NCBI GenBank assembly: GCA_017466825.1
Contig: JAFTTJ010000016.1
Location: forward strand, 124,001 to 188,000
DNA length: 64,000 nucleotides
Direction: 5' to 3'
Source of the DNA: Clostridia bacterium
GTDB lineage: Bacteria > Bacillota > Clostridia > Christensenellales > Borkfalkiaceae
Part shown: positions 51,331 to 60,767 of the stretch, piece after piece
How the letters are laid out: every line of letters starts with the position of its first letter
Position numbering within the stretch: position 1 is the stretch's first letter
Notes under the pieces: generated by a model
The model's database searches: none
Told to the model about the DNA's origin: nothing
What the model saw: only the letters and a program-made list of their open reading frames with translations
Made by a program: the position numbers and the translations under genes

Positions 51331-54300
51331 ATGAGAAAAACTTTAGAAAAAGTAATTAGTAATAACAATAACGGACTATTTTTATTGGATCCTCCTACAG
51401 GTTTTGGTAAGACTACTGTAGTAGTCGACTTGATTCGTAGATTTTTAGATGGGGAACCTTTATTTTCTAATGTTAAAAGAATCTTTTTTGTAACGAATTT
51501 AATAACTAATTTGCCATGCCAAGATTTGTTAAATAGTCTTGATGAAGAGCAAAGAAAGTTGTGTTTTCAAGCAAAAGCAACGATAGATTATGTTTTAGAA
51601 AACTTTTTTAAAGTAAATATTACTGACGCCGAAGTAAAAAACAGTAAGGAGTATAAAACGTTAAAAAAAGAAATTGAAACGTATTATTCTACATGGACTG
51701 CTATAGATGCGCATCCGGATAATTTGGGATTAAAAAACAGTTTAAGCATTTTGAAGCAAAAAATAGCAACTGATTCTGAACCAGCATTTAGGCAGTTTAT
51801 TAAAAATAGATTTTTTCATAACAAGTCTATAATAGATAGAAAGAACTTTATGCGTGATAATCGATGGTTTACAGACTTATATCCAATTTGCAATATTGAA
51901 GATTATAAAGTGATTTTTCTTACCACGCAAAAATTCATATCGCCGATTGACACGTTTCGTAGAGTGCCCTTTTATGCATATAATGATAAAATTACGGAAG
52001 AATCAATTGTTTTTATAGATGAGTTTGATTCAACTAAGACTGTAGTTTTAGACCAAATTATTGAGGACGGATTAAAGAATAAAACCGACATAGTTTCATT
52101 GTTTGTGGATTTACACTTTGCTCTCCAAAATTTTACTATACCTAAAAAATTATTACAAACATCCGAATATCATAAGAAAAAGGTTGAAAGCGGGGAATGG
52201 CATGAAACGCAATGGCATTTTGATGCTTGGAGGGAAGAATTTAAGAAAAAATATGAAGAGCATAATATAAACTATTTGATTAAAAGCGTTGATTTTAAAT
52301 ATGATAAAGCATTTTTATTTGATGATGGAAAATATTTTAACGTTATAAAAGATAGCTCTAAAAAGTTTATTTACGCAAACGTTGATTCCAAAGAAGATAT
52401 TTTATCTCTTAAAGGGATGGAATACTCGTGTGAAAATAAGCTTATAAATAAAATAATATGGGATTTAGAATATTGTATAGATGGTTTTACCAAGGCTTTA
52501 TTTTACGTTTATAACAACTATTTATATTATAAAAATCAAAGCAAGAAACCAAATGAAACTAAATATACGGTTGAAGAAGCTATATATACAGTTTTGGATG
52601 CGCTTAATTTAAATGAAGAGCAAAAAGAATATTTGTTTACAAAAATTCAAAAAGGGGATTACATTTTTGAAAAAATCGACAAAGATTCTAACATGCGTAA
52701 AGGGTTCAATTTTACTGAAATAGAAGATAGCAATTATCATGATATGAAGTCTGTGGTAAGGAACTATAATTTTTCAACAACGCCTGAGGACGTAATTCTC
52801 AAAATGGCAGAACACTCACTAGTTGTTGGTATATCAGCAACAGCTAAAGTAGATACTTGCATTGGTAATTATGATAAAAAATATTTAGAGTCTAAATTAA
52901 AAGATAAGAATATAACGTCCACGCAAGAAGATGAAGAAAGGGTGGGTGGAGAATTTAAGAAAACGATAAGTGCATTAGACGGCAAATACCAAATACATAC
53001 AAACATTATAGATGATTTTAATGTGTTTTCAGATAAAGAGAAATGTCTCTTATATATTAATGACTTATTTAAAGGTGAGACTAAGGATAAATATATTGCG
53101 ATATTAGAAGATATAAAAACTAAAAGCTACTATTTTTTAATAGAGCTTAAATTAGCATATTTATATAAACAGATATGCGAAAATGAGATATATTCTTTTA
53201 TTGCTTTTGAAAATCGTTTTCCTAAGTCAGGAGAAGATTTTGATTTAGATAGACTCTTAGCTTTATTTGAGGATTTGCGCAATCAAAACAATTATTCTAA
53301 AATCATCTTTGAAGTTATTAATTCTCAGGATTTCGACGAAAAGTTAAATAATGTTAGAGATCACCTTTCGCAAGGAGAAAAGGTGTTTGTTTTAACAACT
53401 TATCAAACAGTTGGGTCGGGTAAAAATATTCAATATAAAATTCCTGAAATGTTAGAGCATATGGTTGTTCGCACTGAGAATGATACTAGAGGCACAAAAG
53501 ACTTTGAAGCAATATATTTGGCAACGCCAACAAATTTATTACAAATATTGCGATATGATAGCGAAGATAAGTACACGGACTTAGCAAAATATCTTTTCCA
53601 TCAAGAATATTTGCATAAAAACGGCCATATTTCATATCCTCATATGAAATACAATATAGCTAACGGTTTTAGACAAGCTTTTTTTGGCGAAAGCAATTCT
53701 TTTTATCCTAAAAACGGTGATTTATATGCTCATACTTTAAAAATAATAATTCAAGCAATAGGTAGAATTTGTCGTTGCCGAAACAAAAATAAGAACATTT
53801 ATATTTTTTCCGACAAAGAAGTTGTTGAAAGAATTCAACGTATTGAAAACAGTAAAATGCCAAAACTTTTGAATGAAGAGTTTAGAGCTCTACTAAATAC
53901 TAATGTTTCATCTGCTATAAACGTTGATAGAATTCAAGAATATTCTAGAAAAAGCAAGAGTGCCTTTTATGCTATTAGAGGTAAGGCTTGGACTGTTAGA
54001 AATTCTAGGCAGGCAGTGTTAGAGTGGCAAGAAATTCGTGATTTTGTATTAAAGAATCCAACAACGGATAATCCAGGTAAATTTAAGTGGTTATATTTTG
54101 AATTTGACGATAAGTGTAAGGGCTATTCTTATTCCCAGGATGCAAAATATGACATTATTGAGATGAGAATTGATACGTCCTATAATATGAATCAGGTTTC
54201 TGAGTATGCATGTGATTTGCCTATAATTCTTTCTATAAAATCCATTAAAGAAATGTTTGATGAAAATGGGTACGCTACAAAATTTAAGCGGGCTCATTAC

Positions 54301-54696
54301 GTTTTGAATCCATCAGCTTTTAAACAAATATATCTTGGAGCATTGGGTGAAGTTGTTGGGAAACATATACTTGAAGAACAGTTAGGATGGGATTTAAAAG
54401 ATTTGGATGATTATTCCAAATATGAGTTATTCGATTACAAGTTAAATAATTTATATTTTGACTTTAAACATTGGGACAAGTTTATGATTGATAATGATGA
54501 ATATGTTAGTAAAGTACAGAGAAAATTATCTAGAGTAAAGGGAGATAAGGCAATAGTTGTTAATTTGATAAAAAGAACAAATGCAACCACAAGAGATAGT
54601 ATTGACGAAACAGTTATTCAAGTTCCTTATTTGATTGATGCGGATAGTGGAAGTATTAATGAGAACATAATGGATTTGATAGGTGAGTATTGTTAA
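51331..54696 (+). CDS. Helicase with C-terminal PD-(D/E)XK nuclease-like domain
   Basis: A 1121-residue protein. Helicase motifs are Walker A LLDPPTGFGKTTVVVDLI (about 18), VIFLTTQKF, a DEFD box in IVFIDEFDST (about 228), GISATAKV (about 500), TTYQTVGSGKNIQY and IIQAIGRICRCRNKN (about 806). Near the C-terminus GALGEVVGKHILEE (about 1004), YELFDYKL and LYFDFKHWD (about 1042) give a Glu, Asp and Asp-x-Lys set like a PD-(D/E)XK nuclease. It follows the DUF3800-like gene by 24 bases. I do not recognise this pair as a named defence system. Confidence 0.7.
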   Translation: MRKTLEKVISNNNNGLFLLDPPTGFGKTTVVVDLIRRFLDGEPLFSNVKRIFFVTNLITNLPCQDLLNSLDEEQRKLCFQAKATIDYVLENFFKVNITDAEVKNSKEYKTLKKEIETYYSTWTAIDAHPDNLGLKNSLSILKQKIATDSEPAFRQFIKNRFFHNKSIIDRKNFMRDNRWFTDLYPICNIEDYKVIFLTTQKFISPIDTFRRVPFYAYNDKITEESIVFIDEFDSTKTVVLDQIIEDGLKNKTDIVSLFVDLHFALQNFTIPKKLLQTSEYHKKKVESGEWHETQWHFDAWREEFKKKYEEHNINYLIKSVDFKYDKAFLFDDGKYFNVIKDSSKKFIYANVDSKEDILSLKGMEYSCENKLINKIIWDLEYCIDGFTKALFYVYNNYLYYKNQSKKPNETKYTVEEAIYTVLDALNLNEEQKEYLFTKIQKGDYIFEKIDKDSNMRKGFNFTEIEDSNYHDMKSVVRNYNFSTTPEDVILKMAEHSLVVGISATAKVDTCIGNYDKKYLESKLKDKNITSTQEDEERVGGEFKKTISALDGKYQIHTNIIDDFNVFSDKEKCLLYINDLFKGETKDKYIAILEDIKTKSYYFLIELKLAYLYKQICENEIYSFIAFENRFPKSGEDFDLDRLLALFEDLRNQNNYSKIIFEVINSQDFDEKLNNVRDHLSQGEKVFVLTTYQTVGSGKNIQYKIPEMLEHMVVRTENDTRGTKDFEAIYLATPTNLLQILRYDSEDKYTDLAKYLFHQEYLHKNGHISYPHMKYNIANGFRQAFFGESNSFYPKNGDLYAHTLKIIIQAIGRICRCRNKNKNIYIFSDKEVVERIQRIENSKMPKLLNEEFRALLNTNVSSAINVDRIQEYSRKSKSAFYAIRGKAWTVRNSRQAVLEWQEIRDFVLKNPTTDNPGKFKWLYFEFDDKCKGYSYSQDAKYDIIEMRIDTSYNMNQVSEYACDLPIILSIKSIKEMFDENGYATKFKRAHYVLNPSAFKQIYLGALGEVVGKHILEEQLGWDLKDLDDYSKYELFDYKLNNLYFDFKHWDKFMIDNDEYVSKVQRKLSRVKGDKAIVVNLIKRTNATTRDSIDETVIQVPYLIDADSGSINENIMDLIGEYC

Positions 54697-54984
54697 AAAA
54701 TCTACGAAATATATGGTTGGCTCTACTTATTCCCTATTCTATTAAAAAATGGAATAGCGGGCGGTTTAATACGAGATTGAATCCCTGCGAGAGTGAAAAT
54801 AAATGTGTATTTTTAAAAAATCGAGTTAGAATAGAAATAGAATAGACATATTACGAATTTTATTTCACGTCATGAAAATCTCGTGTAAAGACGAAAAATA
54901 TGCTTTGATAAAACGAATAATATATTCGCAAAATCAAATAAAAAATTAAGCGTTGATTCTATCGCTTATCTCCAAGATTCTATT

Positions 54985-55012
54985 GGCAGTTCGATTCTAC
55001 CAGGGTATACCA
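54985..55012 (+). pseudogene. tRNA 3'-end relic (T arm, acceptor strand, CCA)
   Basis: GTTCGATTC at 54989-54997 fits the T-loop consensus. It is followed at exact tRNA spacing by TACC, the 7-base strand AGGGTAT, one A and CCA. The T stem has one mismatch. No matching 5' strand (ATACCCT) lies upstream, so only the 3' part is present. The sequence from 54697 to 54984 holds an imperfect hairpin (CTATTC / GAATAG near 54734-54757) and nothing else that I can identify. Confidence 0.45.
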
Positions 55013-55014
55013 CG

Positions 55015-55040
55015 AAAACCACAATATTTTGTGGTTTTTT
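55015..55040 (+). terminator. Intrinsic terminator after the tRNA relic
   Basis: 10-base perfect stem AAAACCACAA / TTGTGGTTTT with loop TATT and trailing T residues. Confidence 0.85.
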
Positions 55041-55118
55041 GTTTTATAGCGACGCTTTATATTGATTTTATTGTCGAAATATGATAAAATTAAAGTAGTA
55101 AAAAGGTAGGATCTTTAT

Positions 55119-57428
55119 ATGGCACTTGAAAGAATAAGAAAAATAAACAACATTGGAACATATGAAAAGGCTGGGAATGGGCAAATCGCATTAAAACCTT
55201 TTACTTATATTTACGCATCAAATACATATGGTAAAACTACGTTTTGTGATATACTTAGGTCGTTAAAAGAAAATGATATTTCCATTATTAATAATAGAAA
55301 AACAATTGGCTGTAGAGAAACAGATAAGTGTATAGTTGAATTTACAATTGACAGTAAAAATGTAATATTCAATGGTGATCTTTGGGAAATTCCAGATGGG
55401 TTAAATGTAAGAGAAAACTTGCAAATTTTTGATATTAATTTTGTAAACGAAAATGTTTTTACAAATTTCAATATTGAGCATAAAAATAAAGAAAATTTTA
55501 CATCTTTTGTTTTAGGTGATCGTAGCGTGGAATTAATTGAGTTACTTAGTGAGATGGAAAACTTGCTCGCAAATAAAGAGCAAGACATAAAAACGAAGAA
55601 ACCTTTATTGGATAAAAGATTAAAAGAGTATTCTTATGAGGACATAAGAAAAGAAAAATATTTAGATTCTTTTAAAGATGCAGAATGTCGTGTAATGTCG
55701 GCTAAAGAAGAAATAAAAACATTAGAGAGGCAAAAAAAAGATATAGATAAAATTAAAGCAATAAAAAGTTTTAAGTTGCTTCAAATGAATTTTGACTCTA
55801 TCGTGAACTTGGTGAAAAAAGTAGAGGAAGAACTTAAGAAATATCATTCATTTGATTTGAGATCTATTAAAGTGGAAATTGATAAAATCAAGGAAGGGAA
55901 TCCTAAAATAACGGAAAATTGGTTAAAGACCAGCGCATCTATAAGTGTGGGAGAGTCTAGTTGCCCTCTTTGTGGAAGCAATATAGCGGATAATGAAAAA
56001 ATAAAAATTATTTCTAAATATTTTTCAGAAGAAGTTATATCAATTATAAATTCGCTTGAAAATTTAATCAAAGACACAAATAAGGAAGTTAGAGAGCAGT
56101 CTTTTGGTAGTTTAGTTGCAAGACTTATGTCGGCGACTAAAGAAATATTACCATACTGTAATATTTCGAAAGAAGCTAATATTGAGTTTGATGAGTATAT
56201 TAAAAGGTTAAGTAAAGATATTGAATTATTTAACCAAAAAATTGATGTTGTTAAAGAAGAACTTTTGAATGCTTTAGGGGATAAATTGGCTTCAATTTCT
56301 TTAACTGAGTTTTCTCTTATAGAGACAAGAAAATTAGTTTATGAAATAATTCCTGGAATTTTGTTAACACAAGACGAAATTAATGCGAAAATCAATTCAT
56401 ATAATGATGTTTTTGAAAAGTATCAATGTGATTTGTCAGAAGATTTTCTTGATAAGAAAATCGATGAGTTAACAAAAATGATGCAATCTGACGAAAAAAT
56501 GCTACTTCGCGGAATGTATAATTCAGAAATAGAGGAGTTGAAGCAACTAGAGGAACATGTAAAGGAATTAAAGAAAAAGATAAAGGAAACTAGGGCAAAA
56601 ATAGACGAACAACAAGAGGAATTTCTTAATAAATATTTTTCAACAATACAATCTATATTCTCTAAATTGGGTAGTGAAAATTATCGCATAGAAAGAGAAA
56701 CAACGCCACGTGGTAAAAAGAAAGTTTATGGGGTAAAAGTTTATTTTAAGAATAAACTCGTGGATGAAATCCGATATTGTTTAAGTGAATCTGATCGTCG
56801 AGCATTAGCATTATCTGTATTTTTAGCAAAAATAAAAATTGACAATAATCCAAAAGAAATTATTATTTTGGACGATCCAATAACAAGTTTTGACGAGAAT
56901 AGGATGCGTTTGTTTATTAGCGTGTTAAATAGTCTAAAAGACAATGCCTTTTGTCAAACAATTATATTGTTGCATTATGAAAACTTTTTCAAGGTTATTA
57001 CACAATCAACATCTGATAAAACTCTTTTAAAAATAACTCGTAAGTCTGGCAATCATAACTTTGAAGAAATAACTGAAGAAGATGATATTTTCAAAACTGA
57101 CTATGAGAAAATTCTTAATAAGATCATTAAGTTTATAAACGCTGAAATAAGTGATATAGCGGAAAATGATGTTCGAATATATTTGGATAATTTTTTACAT
57201 TACCACTTTGCATATGATATAAGTAAAGATACATCTATTTCTGGTGGAAGGTTGCATGATTTTATAATTAATTTGGAAAAGGCGAGATTAATAACAACGA
57301 ATAAAAAGGAAGAACTTTTGTTAAAAGTAAAATTCTTAAACAACTCATCTCATTCTTTCGATTCCTATACAGAAGAAGAAAAAAGAAGTTTTGTTAAAGA
57401 TGTTTATGATAGTATCCACAAATTATAA
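55119..57428 (+). CDS. AAA_13 / RloC-like SMC-type ATPase
   Basis: A 769-residue ABC/SMC-like ATPase. The N-terminal half-domain has Walker A ASNTYGKTTFCDILRSL (about 33-49). Long coiled coils (about 140-250 and 430-520) flank a Cys hook CPLCGSNI (about 282), similar to the zinc hook of RloC and Rad50. The signature region LSESDRRALALSVFLAKI and Walker B EIIILDDPITSFDE (about 580) follow. The C-terminal 150 residues include LNNSSHSFDSYTEEE. RloC and PrrC cut tRNA anticodon loops; whether this C-terminus is a nuclease cannot be decided by eye. It is monocistronic with its own terminator. Confidence 0.75.
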   Translation: MALERIRKINNIGTYEKAGNGQIALKPFTYIYASNTYGKTTFCDILRSLKENDISIINNRKTIGCRETDKCIVEFTIDSKNVIFNGDLWEIPDGLNVRENLQIFDINFVNENVFTNFNIEHKNKENFTSFVLGDRSVELIELLSEMENLLANKEQDIKTKKPLLDKRLKEYSYEDIRKEKYLDSFKDAECRVMSAKEEIKTLERQKKDIDKIKAIKSFKLLQMNFDSIVNLVKKVEEELKKYHSFDLRSIKVEIDKIKEGNPKITENWLKTSASISVGESSCPLCGSNIADNEKIKIISKYFSEEVISIINSLENLIKDTNKEVREQSFGSLVARLMSATKEILPYCNISKEANIEFDEYIKRLSKDIELFNQKIDVVKEELLNALGDKLASISLTEFSLIETRKLVYEIIPGILLTQDEINAKINSYNDVFEKYQCDLSEDFLDKKIDELTKMMQSDEKMLLRGMYNSEIEELKQLEEHVKELKKKIKETRAKIDEQQEEFLNKYFSTIQSIFSKLGSENYRIERETTPRGKKKVYGVKVYFKNKLVDEIRYCLSESDRRALALSVFLAKIKIDNNPKEIIILDDPITSFDENRMRLFISVLNSLKDNAFCQTIILLHYENFFKVITQSTSDKTLLKITRKSGNHNFEEITEEDDIFKTDYEKILNKIIKFINAEISDIAENDVRIYLDNFLHYHFAYDISKDTSISGGRLHDFIINLEKARLITTNKKEELLLKVKFLNNSSHSFDSYTEEEKRSFVKDVYDSIHKL

Positions 57429-57431
57429 CAA

Positions 57432-57463
57432 AAAGGTCTGATGGGAAAGCCCACCAGACCTTT
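57432..57463 (+). terminator. Intrinsic terminator after the AAA_13 gene
   Basis: Stem AAAGGTCTG-A-TGGG / CCCA-C-CAGACCTTT with loop AAAG and one internal mismatch, then CTC. Confidence 0.75.
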
Positions 57464-57516
57464 CTCTAGATTCAGTTGTTATTTAGTTTTTAGTTTACCA
57501 TATACGATAAAACTGA

Positions 57517-57545
57517 TTGATTGTTTTATGTAGATGTGGTATACT
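57517..57545 (+). promoter_or_regulatory. Promoter of the RHH-phosphatase module
   Basis: TTGATT (57517-57522) and TATACT (57540-57545) are 17 bases apart, 36 bases before the next gene. Confidence 0.65.
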
Positions 57546-57580
57546 TATATCAATAAAATCTAAATAGAAAAGGACAAGTT

Positions 57581-57793
57581 ATGGTTACTCGTAAAGAAGA
57601 TACGTCGAAAAGAGTGGCAAGACGTAAGTACGAAGAAAAGAATAAAAAATTGCGCAAAGAGAAAAATGCGAACTTTCAAACGATGATTCCAAGAGAACTG
57701 TTTGAAGAAATTAACGTGTTTTTAACCGAAAAGGGTATGACGAAAGTAGATTTCATCAAAGAAGCCTATAAAACCATGAAAGGGAAAGGCTAA
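57581..57793 (+). CDS. Small basic protein, probable ribbon-helix-helix DNA-binding
   Basis: A 70-residue protein with a very basic N-terminal tail (SKRVARRKYEEKNKKLRKEK). It is followed by NFQTMIPRELFEEINVFLTE and KGMTKVDFIKEAYKTMK, which fits the strand-helix-helix of Arc/MetJ-type regulators. It stands 1 base before the metallophosphatase gene and may regulate that unit. No partner toxin is apparent. Confidence 0.6.
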   Translation: MVTRKEDTSKRVARRKYEEKNKKLRKEKNANFQTMIPRELFEEINVFLTEKGMTKVDFIKEAYKTMKGKG

Positions 57794-57794
57794 G

Positions 57795-58568
57795 ATGAAA
57801 TATTACGTTGTTGCGGATGTTCACGGTTTTTGCTCGATATTAAAAGACTCGTTAAAAGAAAAAGGCTTTTTTAACGACGAAGAACCTCACAAGTTGATAG
57901 TTTGTGGGGATTTGTTTGATAGGGGAGGCGAAGCTGTAGAACTTCAAAATTTCATATTAGAATTACTAGAAAAAGACGAAGTAATTCTCATAAAGGGCAA
58001 TCACGAAGAATTGCTTGTGGATATGCTAAATTTTTGGCATAGGGCAAGTTATTTGGAAAGTCACCACAATTCCAACGGAACAGTAGATACCGTTTTACAA
58101 TTAACGGGTACTAGGTTGGCGGATTTATACGACAATCCGAGCGAAGTCTATTACAAAATGAAAGAAACGCCGTTTATGCAAAAGATATTGCCCGCGATGG
58201 TGAATTATTTTGAAACGGAAAACCATATTTTCGTTCACGGTTGGATTCCTTGCGAAAGCATAAGACAAAATCCTTACGCCGTTACCTATTTTGCTATAGA
58301 TGATTGGCGAAAAGCAAGCGCAAAGCAATGGAGTTCTGCGCGGTGGATAAATGGTATGGATGCGGCGTACGACGGCGTGATAGACGAGAATAAAACGATT
58401 GTGTGTGGGCATTGGCATAGTTCGTATGGGCATAGCAGGTACGAAAGGAAATGCAGTGAGTTTGGCGATGATGCGGACTTTTCTCCGTATTACGGAAAGG
58501 GAATTGCTGCCATAGATGCTTGCACGGTACGTAGCAAACAGATAAATTGTATCGTAATAGAAGAATAA
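57795..58568 (+). CDS. Calcineurin-like metallophosphatase
   Basis: A 257-residue phosphoesterase of the PPP type. The metal motifs are in order: VADVHGF (about 5), CGDLFDRGG (about 38-46), KGNHEELL (about 67-74), then FVHGWIP and CGHWHSSYG with later His ligands. Similar proteins act as protein phosphatases or ApaH-like nucleotide hydrolases. The sequence does not decide between them. It is co-transcribed with the preceding small basic protein and stands 15 bases before a peroxiredoxin gene. Confidence 0.8.
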   Translation: MKYYVVADVHGFCSILKDSLKEKGFFNDEEPHKLIVCGDLFDRGGEAVELQNFILELLEKDEVILIKGNHEELLVDMLNFWHRASYLESHHNSNGTVDTVLQLTGTRLADLYDNPSEVYYKMKETPFMQKILPAMVNYFETENHIFVHGWIPCESIRQNPYAVTYFAIDDWRKASAKQWSSARWINGMDAAYDGVIDENKTIVCGHWHSSYGHSRYERKCSEFGDDADFSPYYGKGIAAIDACTVRSKQINCIVIEE

Positions 58569-58583
58569 GAAGGACGGAAAAGT

Positions 58584-59036
58584 ATGTTAGAAGTTGGAAT
58601 GAAAGCGCCGGAGTTTACGTTGCCCGATAAAAACGGAAAGTTGGTTTCTTTGTCCGATTTTCTCGGCAAGAAAGTGGTTTTGTATTTCTATCCGAAAGAT
58701 AATACGCCCGGTTGCACAAGACAAGCCTGCGCGTTTGCGCTTAAAAATAAGGAAATCGAAAACAAAAATGCGGTGATTATCGGTATTAGCAAGGATGGCG
58801 TGAATTCACATTTGAATTTTGCGACGAAATATAATTTGCCGTTTGTTTTGTTGTCGGATGCCGAACTTTCGGCAATTCAAGCCTACGGCGTTTGGCAAGA
58901 GAAAAAGTTGTACGGCAAAGTGAGTATGGGCGTTGTGAGAACGACGTTCTTGATTGACGAACAGGGCATTATACAAGCGGTCATGCCCAAAGTAAAACCC
59001 GACACCAACGCCGACGAAATTTTAGCGTTGTTATAA
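58584..59036 (+). CDS. bcp: Peroxiredoxin, Bcp/PrxQ type
   Basis: A 150-residue thiol peroxidase. FYPKDNTPGCTRQACAFALK has the peroxidatic Cys in TPGCT and the resolving Cys five residues later, the PrxQ arrangement. TTFLIDEQGIIQAVMPKVKP closes the thioredoxin-like fold. It reduces hydroperoxides with thioredoxin. It lies 28 bases before a CoA-disulfide-reductase-like gene, suggesting a shared redox role. A copy of its last codons recurs at 60768. Confidence 0.92.
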   Translation: MLEVGMKAPEFTLPDKNGKLVSLSDFLGKKVVLYFYPKDNTPGCTRQACAFALKNKEIENKNAVIIGISKDGVNSHLNFATKYNLPFVLLSDAELSAIQAYGVWQEKKLYGKVSMGVVRTTFLIDEQGIIQAVMPKVKPDTNADEILALL

Positions 59037-59064
59037 GGTAAAAACCAAGCATAGGAGGCTTATT

Positions 59065-60753
59065 ATGAAAATCGTAATCGTAGGCGGGGTTGCAGGTGGT
59101 GCAACGGCGGCGGCAAGAATAAGAAGATTAGACGAACGTGCGGAAATTATTATTTTCGAGCGTTCGGGCTTTATTTCGTACGCAAACTGCGGTTTGCCCT
59201 ATTATATCGGCGGTGTTATCGCGGACAAGGCAGATTTGACCTTACAAACGCCTGAAAGCTTTTACCGCCGTTTCAAAATCACGGCGAAAGTCAATCACGA
59301 AGTAACCGATATCGACGCGCAAAACAAGACCGTTTCCGTAACCGATTTGAAAACGGGAACGAGCTTTACGGAAAGCTACGATAAGCTGATTTTATCGCCT
59401 GGCGCAAAGCCGATTTTGCCCGATTTTTACGCCGAAAACGAAAGAGTATTCACGCTCCGCACGGTGGAGGATGCACTGAAAATCCGTGCTTTTGTAGAGC
59501 AAAAACAACTAAAAACCGCAGTAGTTATAGGCGGTGGGTTTATTGGACTTGAAATGGCGGAAAATCTCGCTGAAAGGGGAATAAAAACGACGGTTATCCA
59601 GCGTGGCAATCATTTTTTGCCGACGGTTGACTGCGATATGGCGTCCTTTATTCACACGAATTTCCGCTATCACGGCGTACAAATCTTGCTCAATGCCAAC
59701 ACGGAAAAATTGACGGTAAACGGCGAACAAATATCGTTGGAAACCGATAACGGAAATAAACTCAACGCGGACATGGTAGTGGTTTCCGTCGGGGTTACGC
59801 CCGAGAACACTCTTGCGAAAAAAGCAGGGTTAGAGCTTGGCGTAAAGGGGGCAATCAAGGTCAATGCAAAGATGGAAACTTCCGTTCCCGATATTTATGC
59901 GGTGGGGGATGCGGTGCAGGTAAAACATTTTATCACCGAGCAAGACGCGGTCATTTCCTTGGCAGGTCCTGCCAACAAGCAGGGGCGTATCGTGGCGGAT
60001 AATATTTGCGGATTGAACAGCGAATACAAAGGCTCGCAAGGCTCGTCCGTACTGAAATTGTTCGATATGACGGTGGCGACGACGGGCATTAACGAACAGC
60101 AAGCCAAAGTAAGCGGTATAGAATACGAAAAGGTAATTTTAACGCAAAACTCGCACGCTGGGTATTATCCGAACGCAACGGCAATGACCTTAAAACTCCT
60201 TTTTGAAAAGGGTACTTATAAGATTTTGGGCGCGCAAATTGTCGGTTATGACGGTGTTGATAAGCGTATTGACGTGATTGCAACCGCCATTCGGGCAGGC
60301 ATGACAGCAGATGAATTAAAAGATTTAGACCTTGCGTACGCTCCGCCGTATTCGTCGGCGAAAGACCCTGTCAGTATGGCAGGCTTCGTGGTGGACAATA
60401 TCAAAAACGGCGTTGTAAAGCAGTTTTATTATGAAGATATTCCGTCTTTAAGAGAAAGAGATGATGTGATTTTGCTGGATACTCGCACGCCGTTTGAATA
60501 TATGCGTGGGGCGGCAGACGGATTTATCAATATTCCGTTGGACGATTTAAGAGCGCGTTTGGGTGAGCTTGATAGAACGAAGAAAATCTATGTAATGTGC
60601 CAAAGTGGACTTCGCAGTTATTTGGCGACGAGAATTTTAATACAAAACGGCTTTGACGCTTACAATTTTGCAGGCGGGTTTAGACTGTATAGCAGTATTA
60701 AAAACGAAGAACTCTTGTCCAAACAATGCTATACCTGCGGTATGGAGAAATAG
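59065..60753 (+). CDS. CoA-disulfide reductase-like flavoprotein with rhodanese domain
   Basis: A 562-residue FAD/NAD(P) oxidoreductase. FAD binding is by VGGVAGGATAAARIRR (about 5-20). The active cysteine lies in FISYANCGLPYYIGG (Cys about 43), as in CoADR and NADH peroxidase relatives. NAD binding is by VVIGGGFIGLEMAENLA (about 152). A C-terminal rhodanese domain (about 455-550) has VMCQSGLRSYLATRIL with its own active Cys. The CoADR-rhodanese fusion is known in Firmicutes and is linked to persulfide and thiol handling. It follows the peroxiredoxin gene. Confidence 0.9.
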   Translation: MKIVIVGGVAGGATAAARIRRLDERAEIIIFERSGFISYANCGLPYYIGGVIADKADLTLQTPESFYRRFKITAKVNHEVTDIDAQNKTVSVTDLKTGTSFTESYDKLILSPGAKPILPDFYAENERVFTLRTVEDALKIRAFVEQKQLKTAVVIGGGFIGLEMAENLAERGIKTTVIQRGNHFLPTVDCDMASFIHTNFRYHGVQILLNANTEKLTVNGEQISLETDNGNKLNADMVVVSVGVTPENTLAKKAGLELGVKGAIKVNAKMETSVPDIYAVGDAVQVKHFITEQDAVISLAGPANKQGRIVADNICGLNSEYKGSQGSSVLKLFDMTVATTGINEQQAKVSGIEYEKVILTQNSHAGYYPNATAMTLKLLFEKGTYKILGAQIVGYDGVDKRIDVIATAIRAGMTADELKDLDLAYAPPYSSAKDPVSMAGFVVDNIKNGVVKQFYYEDIPSLRERDDVILLDTRTPFEYMRGAADGFINIPLDDLRARLGELDRTKKIYVMCQSGLRSYLATRILIQNGFDAYNFAGGFRLYSSIKNEELLSKQCYTCGMEK

Positions 60754-60767
60754 ACGGATAGGCAGTT

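Noticed and set aside
57581-58568. Small basic protein plus metallophosphatase as a toxin-antitoxin pair
   Set aside because: The second gene is a typical PPP-type phosphatase with intact motifs and no known toxin relation. Gene proximity alone is not enough.
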